A DNA stretch of 64,000 nucleotides from Dechloromonas sp. (GTDB lineage: Bacteria > Pseudomonadota > Gammaproteobacteria > Burkholderiales > Rhodocyclaceae), in NCBI GenBank assembly GCA_016790815.1, contig JAEUOG010000018.1, positions 1 through 64,000 on the forward strand. The letters are read 5' to 3'. Of this stretch, positions 33,040 to 40,671 are shown one piece after another; the stretch's first letter is position 1, and each line of letters starts with the position of its first letter. A model generated the notes under the pieces. The model searched no databases, was not told the DNA's origin, and worked only from the letters and a program-made list of their open reading frames with translations. Both the position numbers and the translations under genes were made by a program.

Positions 33040-34352
33040 GCGAGGCGACAGCCCCTCCCACCCTGCTTTTCGTCGACGACGAACCGGGCATACTTTCAGC
33101 GCTGCGTCGCCTTTTCCGGCCGCATGGCTACCGCATTTTCATCGCCGAAGGCGGTGCTGCGGGTCTTGAAGTGCTCGAAACGGAACAGATCGATCTGGTC
33201 ATTTCCGACATGCGCATGCCGGAAATGGACGGCGCCACCTTTCTGAAAGAGGTGCGCAGTCGCTGGCCAAACGTGATGCGTATCCTGCTCACCGGCTATG
33301 CCGACATTACGTCGACTGTTGCTGCAATAAATCAGGGTGAGATCTATCGCTATATTTCCAAGCCCTGGGATGACAACGAGATCGTCAGCATTGTTGGCGA
33401 AGCCATTGAGCATCAGAGCCTGAAGCGAGAAAACCTGCGCCTTACGTCGCTGACCCAGGCACAGAATGACCAATTGAAGGAATTGAACGCCAGCCTTGAG
33501 CAAAAGGTTGCGGACCGGACAGCCGAACTGCGCCAGGCCCTGAGCTTTGTCGAGCAAACGCACAGTGAATTGAAAAAAGCCTTTCTGACCAGCGTCCAGG
33601 TTTTTGCCGGTCTGATCGAATTGCGCAGTGGCCCTGCCGGCAGCCAGATGTCCGGGCATGGCAGGCGGGTGGCTGACCATGCACGCAGTGTGGCCCAGCG
33701 CCTCAAATTGCCTGAAGCCGAGGTTCAGAACATCATGCTGGCCGGTCTGCTGCACGACATCGGCAAACTGGGCCTGCCCGACGATCTGTTGGCAAAATCC
33801 TTCAATGCGCTGACGCCAGAGCAAAGAGCGCAGGTAATGAAGCATCCGGTCATTGGCCAGAACATCCTGATGGGCATCGAGAAGTTCAAGGAGGCGGCCA
33901 TCCTCGTCCGCCATCACCATGAATGCTTTGACGGCAACGGCTATCCCGACCATCTGGCCGGCATCGCCATTCCTCAGGGCAGCCGCATCCTCCAGGTTGT
34001 CAACGAATACGACTCGCTGCTCATTGGCACACTCGCCCAGCGCGCGCTAAAGCCTGCCGAAGCGCTGAATTTCCTGATCGACAATCGCGGCAAGCGCTAT
34101 GACCCTGCCGTGGTTGACGCTTTCGCAACGCTGCTTTCGGAAACCGTCAAGACCGGCTTTACCGAAGTTCCGCTACGGACACTGCATCTGAAGCCGGGGA
34201 TGGTTTTGAGCCGGGACTTCCTGCACCGGGACGGCTATCTTCTGCTGGCCAAATCCACTGCGCTGACAGCCGAAATCATTGCGCAACTGGCCAAGATGGA
34301 ACACGCTGAACAGCATATGCTGACGCTCTACATTCGCCAGGAGGAAAAATGA
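33036..34352 (+). CDS. REC-HD-GYP response regulator (c-di-GMP phosphodiesterase)
   Basis: 438 residues: a receiver with Asp58 (SDMRMP) and LTGYAD ... KPWDD signature, a coiled-coil linker (about 130-185), and an HD-GYP domain with HD at 240-241 (LLHDIGKLG), HHHECFDGNGYP and GYP at 302-304. The catalytic set looks complete, so it should hydrolyse c-di-GMP under phosphorylation control, as in RpfG. A C-terminal extension follows the HD-GYP core. Both ends overlap the neighbouring genes by 4 bases. Confidence 0.93.
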   Translation: MSEATAPPTLLFVDDEPGILSALRRLFRPHGYRIFIAEGGAAGLEVLETEQIDLVISDMRMPEMDGATFLKEVRSRWPNVMRILLTGYADITSTVAAINQGEIYRYISKPWDDNEIVSIVGEAIEHQSLKRENLRLTSLTQAQNDQLKELNASLEQKVADRTAELRQALSFVEQTHSELKKAFLTSVQVFAGLIELRSGPAGSQMSGHGRRVADHARSVAQRLKLPEAEVQNIMLAGLLHDIGKLGLPDDLLAKSFNALTPEQRAQVMKHPVIGQNILMGIEKFKEAAILVRHHHECFDGNGYPDHLAGIAIPQGSRILQVVNEYDSLLIGTLAQRALKPAEALNFLIDNRGKRYDPAVVDAFATLLSETVKTGFTEVPLRTLHLKPGMVLSRDFLHRDGYLLLAKSTALTAEIIAQLAKMEHAEQHMLTLYIRQEEK

Positions 34353-34915
34353 GCCGAATCCTGATCGTCGACGACGAGGACTCCATCCTCAAATCCCTCA
34401 AGAGGGTGTTGCGACTGGCGCCGTGCGCCTATGGCACGAAGACTTATACCCTTGAGGTAGTCGATTTCAATTCGCCAGCAGCGGCCCTGGAAGCGGCCAA
34501 ACATGGAGAATTCGATCTGTTCATGAGTGATTACCGGATGCCGGGCATGGATGGCATCGAATTTCTCAAGGCGGCAAAAGCCATTCAGCCCGATGCAGCC
34601 CGGCTCATTCTTTCCGGGTACGCCGATCTCAACGCGCTGGTTCGCGCAGTCAACGAAGTCGGCATCGACCGTTTCATCGGCAAGCCCTGGAACGATTATG
34701 ACCTGATGTCCGCTATCGGCCAGGCGCTCGCCCATCGCGACCTGATGCTGGAAAACCGGCAGCTGGCCAATCTGGTCCGCCTCGAAATGGGTGATATCAC
34801 GCCGGAACAGATCGAGGCCGAACGACTGGAGCGCATCGAACCCGGCATCACCGAGGTCAACTGGGGCCCGGATGGTTCCGTGGTGCTCGACCCCGAATTC
34901 CAGAGCAAGGCCTGA
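34349..34915 (+). CDS. Single-domain response regulator with C-terminal tail
   Basis: 188 residues. The receiver (1-125) has the acidic pair DDE near the N-terminus, phospho-acceptor Asp61 in MSDYRMP and the KPWND signature shared by the other receivers of this operon. The last about 55 residues (LEMGDITPEQIEAERLERIE onward) are not a known output domain and may be a docking tail. It probably acts by protein contact or as a phosphate shuttle. Six bases separate it from the GTPase gene, so a link to that protein is plausible but inferred. Confidence 0.9.
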   Translation: MSRILIVDDEDSILKSLKRVLRLAPCAYGTKTYTLEVVDFNSPAAALEAAKHGEFDLFMSDYRMPGMDGIEFLKAAKAIQPDAARLILSGYADLNALVRAVNEVGIDRFIGKPWNDYDLMSAIGQALAHRDLMLENRQLANLVRLEMGDITPEQIEAERLERIEPGITEVNWGPDGSVVLDPEFQSKA

Positions 34916-34920
34916 TTGCC

Positions 34921-35568
34921 ATGCCCGAAAGCGATGCCCGGCACCTGACCTTCAAGCTGGTCTATTACGGCCCGGCGCAGAGTGGCAAGACGACCAATCT
35001 GCTGCGTCTGCATGACCTGCTGGCCCCGGAATTGAAGGGCGAGGTCATGACCATGGAGACCAAGGACGACCGCACGCTTTTCTTCGATCTGCTCCCGCTC
35101 GGTTTTCGCGCGCCATCCGGCTTGCTGATCAAGTTCCGGCTCTTTACCGTGCCCGGCCAGGTCGCCCATGACGGCACGCGCAAGGCAGTTCTGTCGCGTG
35201 CCGATGGTGTCGTGTTTGTCGCCGATGCCGACCGTGCCCAGGAAACAAACAATGGCGAATCCTTCCAGAGCCTGGCTGCCAACTGCGCGCGCGTCGGCCT
35301 TGATTTTGACCACCTGCCGCTGGTTGTGCAGTTCAACAAATGCGACCTGCCGAACGCCGTACCCGAAGCTGAAATCCGTGACCGCTGGTCAGCGGCGCCC
35401 TGGCCGCTTGTCTTTGCCGTTGCCCTGACCGGGCAGGGCATCGAACTGACTTTCGAACACCTGCTTCGCACGGTCTACCGGAATTTTGGCCAGAAGCTGG
35501 AGTTGCAGGCAAAGCATGGCCTCAGCGAAGACGCCTTCGTCGCGGGCGCGTTGAGGAAAGCTGCATGA
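34921..35568 (+). CDS. MglA-type small Ras-like GTPase
   Basis: 215 residues. P-loop GPAQSGKTT (17-25), the unusual switch-II motif FTVPGQ (Thr where Ras has Asp, diagnostic of the MglA group) followed by ADGVVFVADA, and a G4-like NKCD (139-142) define a bacterial MglA-like GTPase. In Myxococcus and relatives, MglA sets the polarity of type IV pili and motility complexes. No MglB/Roadblock GAP is recognisable in the operon. It lies between the lone response regulator and a soluble kinase, and shares its operon with a pilus/secretion-type ATPase, which fits a spatial-control role. Confidence 0.9.
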   Translation: MPESDARHLTFKLVYYGPAQSGKTTNLLRLHDLLAPELKGEVMTMETKDDRTLFFDLLPLGFRAPSGLLIKFRLFTVPGQVAHDGTRKAVLSRADGVVFVADADRAQETNNGESFQSLAANCARVGLDFDHLPLVVQFNKCDLPNAVPEAEIRDRWSAAPWPLVFAVALTGQGIELTFEHLLRTVYRNFGQKLELQAKHGLSEDAFVAGALRKAA

Positions 35569-36767
35569 CTCTCGGCTTTGACCGTGAGTGGCAACTGGGT
35601 GAACTGCTTGATACCAGCAGCCATGAAAAAATCGGCCCGGCACTCAGCGAGTTGCTCGGCGGCGATTTCGCCATCACCGACGATGCCGGAAAAACCTTCT
35701 GGGGTCAGCCCTCGCCCGACGCCCGCCGTGAAGCGCTGATCCTTGAGCTTGAGCCCATCGGCTACCTCCTCAGCCGCTCCGCCCCGGCGAGCGCCCTGAT
35801 GGCCGCCCGCAATCTCATGCTGGTTCTGTTGCGTGCCCAGATCCGGTTCAAGATGGCATCGACGCTGCACCTCGAATCCGTCGCCGAAGACTTCGAGTCA
35901 CTCAAGCGCGAACATGCCCGACTGAGCGAATCCGAAACGCGTTACAAGACGCTCTCGACCGAGCTCGACGCCCGCGTCAAGAAACAGGTCGGGGAACTGG
36001 AAGAGCGACAGCAGATGCTCTACGAGGCGGAAAAACTGGCCTCTGTCGGACAACTGGCTGCCGGCATGGCGCACGAGATCAATAACCCGCTCGGTTTCGT
36101 CCGCAGCAATCTGAGTACCTTCGAGAAATATGTCGGCAAATTCGCCGAAATGAAAAACGCTCAAGGCGCTGCGGCCGCCAGCTGGCAGGCGCTGGACCTC
36201 GACTTCATTCTCGAAGACAGCATCGATCTTCTCCACGACAGCGCCAAGGGCATGGAGCGCATCGCCCGCATCGTGGCTGATTTGAAGGCATTTTCGAACG
36301 TCGACCGCGCCAGCGAGGAATATGCAGACCTCAACAACTGCCTGCATGAAGCAGTCAGCATGGTGCAGACGCAATTGCCCGCCGGCATCAATTTTCGTTT
36401 CGATTTGCTGCCTTTACCCAGCATCGTTTGCCTGCCGGGACACATCAACCAGCTTTTCTTCAATGTCATCCGTAACGCGATTCTGGCCATCAAGGATGCC
36501 GGGCGGCCTGGCGAGGTCAAGATATCCTCCGAGGCGGACGACGAGGGCATCCTCGTCCGCATCCATGACACGGGTGTTGGCATGACCAAGGAGCAGCTCG
36601 AACATGCCTTCGAGCCGTTCTATACGACACGGCCGGTCGGTGGCGGAGTCGGGCTGGGACTAGCCACCGCACGCAATGTCATTCAGGCGCATAGCGGCCG
36701 CATCAGCCTCGACAGCCAGCCGGATGTCGGCACCACCGTAACCATGTACTTTCCGACGCCGTCATGA
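35565..36767 (+). CDS. Soluble sensor histidine kinase with unclassified N-terminal domain
   Basis: 400 residues without transmembrane segments. The N-terminal 105 residues form a small alpha/beta domain I cannot assign (LGGDFAITDDAGKTFWGQP, somewhat GAF-like). A coiled coil follows, then the kinase core with QLAAGMAHEINNPLGF (His170) and an HATPase ending FYTTRPVGGGVGLGLATAR. It resembles the other two soluble cores of this operon but is more divergent. The start codon overlaps the GTPase stop and its stop overlaps the ATPase start, so GTPase, kinase and ATPase are translationally coupled. Confidence 0.9.
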   Translation: MTLGFDREWQLGELLDTSSHEKIGPALSELLGGDFAITDDAGKTFWGQPSPDARREALILELEPIGYLLSRSAPASALMAARNLMLVLLRAQIRFKMASTLHLESVAEDFESLKREHARLSESETRYKTLSTELDARVKKQVGELEERQQMLYEAEKLASVGQLAAGMAHEINNPLGFVRSNLSTFEKYVGKFAEMKNAQGAAAASWQALDLDFILEDSIDLLHDSAKGMERIARIVADLKAFSNVDRASEEYADLNNCLHEAVSMVQTQLPAGINFRFDLLPLPSIVCLPGHINQLFFNVIRNAILAIKDAGRPGEVKISSEADDEGILVRIHDTGVGMTKEQLEHAFEPFYTTRPVGGGVGLGLATARNVIQAHSGRISLDSQPDVGTTVTMYFPTPS

Positions 36768-39004
36768 CCGACTACTCCTCACTCTTCACCGGCAAGACCC
36801 ATACGCCGCAGGCACCGGCCACGCACCTCACGCCGCCGCGCTACCGCCTGCTCTTCGTCGACGACGAACCGAGCATCGTCAAGGCGCTCAGCCGCGTTTT
36901 TCACCAGGAAAACTACGAAGTCATCACCGCCTGGACCGCCAAGGAGGGATTGGAAAAGTTCGCCACTGGCACTATCCATCTGGTCATTTCGGATTTCATG
37001 ATGCCCGGCATGAACGGCGCACAGTTCCTGCAGGAAGTGAAAAAGCGCTCGCCCGACACCATCCGCATCATGCTCACCGGCCATGCCAACACCGATGCGG
37101 TGATGGGCGCCATCAACGAAGGCGCGGTCTACAAGTTCATTCTCAAACCATGGAACGATGACGACCTGCGGGTAACCGTCGCCCTCGCCCTCGAGCAGTT
37201 CGACCTGATCAGTCGCAATCGCAGCCTTCGCGCAGAAAACGACTTGAAGTCAAAGGAAATCACGGCGCTCTCCAAGCTTGCAGCAACGCACCGCAGCCGG
37301 CTCGGCATCATGCTGCACAAAAAGAACCTGCTGACCGATACCCAGTTGCAGGAACTGACCATGCTGCAGGAACGACGCAAGGAGCCGTTGATCACCCTGC
37401 TGCTCGAAAAGGACTGGGTGCCCGAGCGACGCATTCGCGAACTACTCAAGACCGACATGATGATCGAGGAAGTGCAGCTACCGGAATTCCAGGTAGATGC
37501 CGCGCTGACCGATTTGATACCACGCAGCTTCTGCCTGCGTCAGGGGGTCGTGCCGCTCAAGCTTGAAGGGCGCCGCCTGATGCTGGCCATGGCCGACCCG
37601 CTGGATGAGGGGCTGATCGACGAAGTCCGCTTCACGGCCGGGCTCGACATCAACGCTGTGACGGCCGACATCGCTGCCATCCGCAAGAAGGTCGATGAAA
37701 TCTACGGTGGCGGCGAGGTCGACTTCAAGGAACTGGAAACACTGGTCAGCTCGACCGATCCGTACGAAGGCATCGAGATCGTCATCGAGGATGACGATGC
37801 AGCAAAACTCGAAGACCTGCTACGCGAAACCGAGGCACCGCCCGCTATCCGGCTGGCCAATGCCATCATTCTCGAGGCCATCCGTCTGGGTGCTTCGGAC
37901 ATCCACATCCAGCCGCGTACCAAGAGCGTCGTCGTGCGCTACCGGATTGACGGGGTACTCGCCGACAAGATTCACATCCCGCATCACCTGCACCAGTCGC
38001 TGGTCTCACGCCTGAAGATCATGTCGGAACTCGACATCTCCGAGCGGCGCAGGCCGCAGGATGGGCGAATCACCGTCAAAACCCCGATGCGCATGGTCGA
38101 CCTGCGAATTTCCACGCTGCCGACAATCAATGGCGAAAAAATCGTCATGCGTATCCTCGACCGGAATTCGACGGTCCATACCATCGACAAACTCGGCTTC
38201 TCCAGCAGCGATGTGGGTCGCGTCACCGACATGGTCGCCAAGCCGCAAGGCATCATCCTCGCCACCGGCCCTACCGGCAGCGGCAAGACGACAACCCTCT
38301 ATTCACTGCTCCAGCACGATGCGACGCCGGACAAAAACTACGTCACCATCGAAGACCCGGTCGAGTACTACCTCGATATGGCCGGCCAGGTACTGATCCG
38401 TGAAAAGATCGGACTGACCTTTCCAGCAGTCCTGCGCGCCCTGCTCCGCCAGGACCCGGACGTCATCCTACTCGGCGAAATCCGCGACTTCGACACCGCT
38501 GAAGTCGCCTTTCATGCCGCGCTGACCGGACACCTTGTCTACTCAACACTGCACACCAACTCGGCCGTCGCCACCATCGCCCGATTGTTCGACCTCGGCC
38601 TCAAGCCCTACGTGGTCGCCACCGCCCTTGAGGGCATCATTGCCCAACGCCTGGTGCGCAGCGTATGCCCGAACTGCAGCCAGCCAGCGGCGCCAGATCC
38701 AGCAGTCATCTCGCGCCTGGGAACGGTTTTCGCCGATATCGGCGAAATACGTCGTGGCCGGGGGTGCGATGCATGCCACGGCAGTGGTTACAAAGGTCGC
38801 GTCGGCATTTACGAAATACTGACCCTCGATGACCAATTGCGGGACTGTATCGGCAGCGGTGCCAGCGTTCTGGAAATCAGCCGCCAGGCCCGGCAGCGAG
38901 GACTACGCAGCATCATCCACCACGCCTTCGAGCGCGTGCAGGCTGGCGCCACCACCCCAGACGAAATACTTCGGGTTTTAGGCCCGATGACAGGAGAGTA
39001 CTGA
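36764..39004 (+). CDS. Receiver-fused GspE/PilB-type secretion or pilus ATPase (REC-MshEN-like-GspE)
   Basis: 746 residues. An N-terminal receiver (about 25-145) has Asp77 in SDFMMP and an LTGHAN ... KPWND signature. A GspE N-domain follows, whose start (residues 179-231) has the two-times-24-residue layout of the MshEN c-di-GMP module: RLG at 179-181, Gln202, a 5-residue spacer and a weaker second repeat. The hexameric ATPase domain has Walker A GPTGSGKTTT (K508), the Asp and His boxes, and a zinc tetracysteine at 635, 638, 668 and 671. Such ATPases power pilus assembly or type II secretion. No pilins or secretins are encoded nearby. The receiver fusion is unusual. Confidence 0.93.
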   Translation: MTDYSSLFTGKTHTPQAPATHLTPPRYRLLFVDDEPSIVKALSRVFHQENYEVITAWTAKEGLEKFATGTIHLVISDFMMPGMNGAQFLQEVKKRSPDTIRIMLTGHANTDAVMGAINEGAVYKFILKPWNDDDLRVTVALALEQFDLISRNRSLRAENDLKSKEITALSKLAATHRSRLGIMLHKKNLLTDTQLQELTMLQERRKEPLITLLLEKDWVPERRIRELLKTDMMIEEVQLPEFQVDAALTDLIPRSFCLRQGVVPLKLEGRRLMLAMADPLDEGLIDEVRFTAGLDINAVTADIAAIRKKVDEIYGGGEVDFKELETLVSSTDPYEGIEIVIEDDDAAKLEDLLRETEAPPAIRLANAIILEAIRLGASDIHIQPRTKSVVVRYRIDGVLADKIHIPHHLHQSLVSRLKIMSELDISERRRPQDGRITVKTPMRMVDLRISTLPTINGEKIVMRILDRNSTVHTIDKLGFSSSDVGRVTDMVAKPQGIILATGPTGSGKTTTLYSLLQHDATPDKNYVTIEDPVEYYLDMAGQVLIREKIGLTFPAVLRALLRQDPDVILLGEIRDFDTAEVAFHAALTGHLVYSTLHTNSAVATIARLFDLGLKPYVVATALEGIIAQRLVRSVCPNCSQPAAPDPAVISRLGTVFADIGEIRRGRGCDACHGSGYKGRVGIYEILTLDDQLRDCIGSGASVLEISRQARQRGLRSIIHHAFERVQAGATTPDEILRVLGPMTGEY

Positions 39005-39006
39005 TA

Positions 39007-40440
39007 ATGGATGCCTTTATTTGGGACGCACGCTTCGACACAGGCATTCCTCTCGTCGATACCCAGCACAAGCAACTCGTCGAGGCGGTCAACGGACTGG
39101 GCAATGAACTGATGCTCGGAGATTTCACCGAAGAACGATTGCAGATGCTGTTCCGTCAGCTTGCAGAATATGCACGGCTACACTTCGCCGACGAAGAAAA
39201 AATGATGGTCGAACTCGGGGTTGACCAGCGTCACATCGACCAACACGTTACTGAACACAGGCAATTTGTTGAGCAACTGGTTGCGCTTTGGAAGACTCGT
39301 TCCTCCATTGAAAAGCCGGCAGAGGCTGTGCATGGGTTTCTTGCATCCTGGCTGACGGTACATATTCTCGGAGAAGACCAGGTCATGGCCCGGCAGATGG
39401 CGAACCTTAGAAAGGGTTTGACGCCAAGTGCCGCCTTTGATGCAGAAAAACGATCGGAGGATCCGGGCACGAAGGTACTTCTCGGCGCCCTTTCCCGCCT
39501 TTACGCTCTTCTTTCCAAGCAAAACAAGGCGCTGACAGAGGTCAATCTAAGCCTGGAGGAACGCGTCAAGGAAAGAACAAGTGACCTGGCAGCAGCCAAT
39601 ATCCAGTTGGCCAAAGAGCAGGAAGAATTGACCCAGTTGCTGAGCAAGATTGAAGAAGCACAACAACAATTGCTGCAGTCAGAAAAAATGGCGGCTATCG
39701 GCCAACTGGCCGCAGGGGTCGCTCACGAGATCAACAACCCGGTCGGCTTCGTCAATTCCAACCTCGGCACCCTGAAAACCTACGTCGGCCAGTTGCTCAA
39801 CGTCATCAGCGCCTACGAAACGGGCGTGCCGGAGGACATCGCCGCGGCTCGCAAGAAAGCGGATATTGAATTTCTTCGTGACGATCTCCCGTCGCTGGTT
39901 GCCGAGTCGCAGGAAGGCCTGAGCCGCGTCACCAAGATCGTTCAGGACCTCAAGGACTTCTCCCACGTGGATCAGGCCGAACACCAGAGAGCCGACCTCA
40001 ACGCCGCGATTGAAAGCACCCTCAACGTGGTCTGGAACGAGCTGAAATACAAGGCTGAAATTGTTCGCGAGCTGGGGGATATTCCCGCAGTTGCCTGCGT
40101 GCCGGCCCAGATCAACCAGGTATTCATGAACCTGCTGGTCAATGCGGCGCAAGCGATCGAACATCAAGGCAAGATATTTGTGCGCTCGGGAGCCGAGAAC
40201 AACCAAGCCTGGTTCGAGATTGAGGACACGGGCCAAGGCATGAGTGAAGAAGTTCGCAACCGTATTTTCGAGCCCTTCTTTACCACCAAGCCTGTGGGCA
40301 AGGGCACCGGGCTGGGCCTCTCGATTTCCTACGACATCATCGTCAAGAAACACGGAGGGAGCCTGGATGTACGCAGCACGCCGGGCAAAGGTACCTGCTT
40401 CCGGATTTGGCTCCCGGTCGACGGCAAGAAGTCGTCGTAG
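39007..40440 (+). CDS. Hemerythrin-domain sensor histidine kinase
   Basis: 477 residues. The N-terminal bacteriohemerythrin domain (1-135) carries the full di-iron ligand set: His21, His59 with Glu63 (HxxxE), His76 and His80 (HxxxH), His119 with Asp124 (HxxxxD). A coiled coil leads to the kinase core with SEKMAAIGQLAAGVAHEINN (His240) and an HATPase domain ending FTTKPVGKGTGLGLS. The domain binds O2 reversibly in relatives, so it is a likely oxygen or redox input. It begins 2 bases after the ATPase gene and closes the operon. The protein is cytosolic, with no signal peptide or membrane segment. Confidence 0.94.
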   Translation: MDAFIWDARFDTGIPLVDTQHKQLVEAVNGLGNELMLGDFTEERLQMLFRQLAEYARLHFADEEKMMVELGVDQRHIDQHVTEHRQFVEQLVALWKTRSSIEKPAEAVHGFLASWLTVHILGEDQVMARQMANLRKGLTPSAAFDAEKRSEDPGTKVLLGALSRLYALLSKQNKALTEVNLSLEERVKERTSDLAAANIQLAKEQEELTQLLSKIEEAQQQLLQSEKMAAIGQLAAGVAHEINNPVGFVNSNLGTLKTYVGQLLNVISAYETGVPEDIAAARKKADIEFLRDDLPSLVAESQEGLSRVTKIVQDLKDFSHVDQAEHQRADLNAAIESTLNVVWNELKYKAEIVRELGDIPAVACVPAQINQVFMNLLVNAAQAIEHQGKIFVRSGAENNQAWFEIEDTGQGMSEEVRNRIFEPFFTTKPVGKGTGLGLSISYDIIVKKHGGSLDVRSTPGKGTCFRIWLPVDGKKSS

Positions 40441-40464
40441 TTTCGGTGCAGCATCCGGCCACAT

Positions 40465-40489
40465 GAAAAAGGCCACTCGAAAGTGGCCT
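40465..40489 (-). terminator. Terminator of tRNA-Arg
   Basis: Read on the minus strand: perfect 8-bp stem AGGCCACT/AGTGGCCT with a TTCG tetraloop followed by TTTTTC. It lies 16 bases past the CCA of the tRNA. Plus-strand RNA from the upstream operon would form the same hairpin but has no T run after it. Confidence 0.8.
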
Positions 40490-40504
40490 GAATCTGGATT
40501 GTAC

Positions 40505-40581
40505 TGGCGCGCCCGGCGCGATTCGAACGCACGACCCCTGCCTTCGGAGGGCAGTACTCTATCCAGCTGAGCTACGGGCGC
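40505..40581 (-). tRNA. tRNA-Arg (anticodon CCG)
   Basis: Minus-strand cloverleaf: acceptor GCGCCCG pairs with CGGGCGC. D-arm GCTCAGCTGGATAGAGT; anticodon stem CTGCC/GGCAG with loop CTCCGAA (anticodon CCG, reads CGG); T-arm GTGCGTTCGAATCGCGC; discriminator G and encoded CCA. It is oriented against the flanking protein genes and separates the signalling operon from the HDOD gene. Confidence 0.96.
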
Positions 40582-40671
40582 TTGGGAGGGGTGGATTCTA
40601 ACCCCAAGCAAAGCCTTGCGTCCATGCCGCATACCGGATTAAGCTTCGGCAGACTAGCAATATTGCATAAA

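Noticed and set aside
35565..35880. Roadblock/LC7 (MglB-like) domain at the N-terminus of the soluble kinase
   Set aside because: The segment is the right size and lies next to the MglA-type GTPase, but I cannot see Roadblock motifs; it looks at least as GAF-like. Left as unassigned.
40441..40504. Hairpin after the hemerythrin kinase as terminator of the signalling operon
   Set aside because: The stem has a T run only on the minus strand, so it fits the tRNA-Arg transcript; for the operon it is at most a weak stop.
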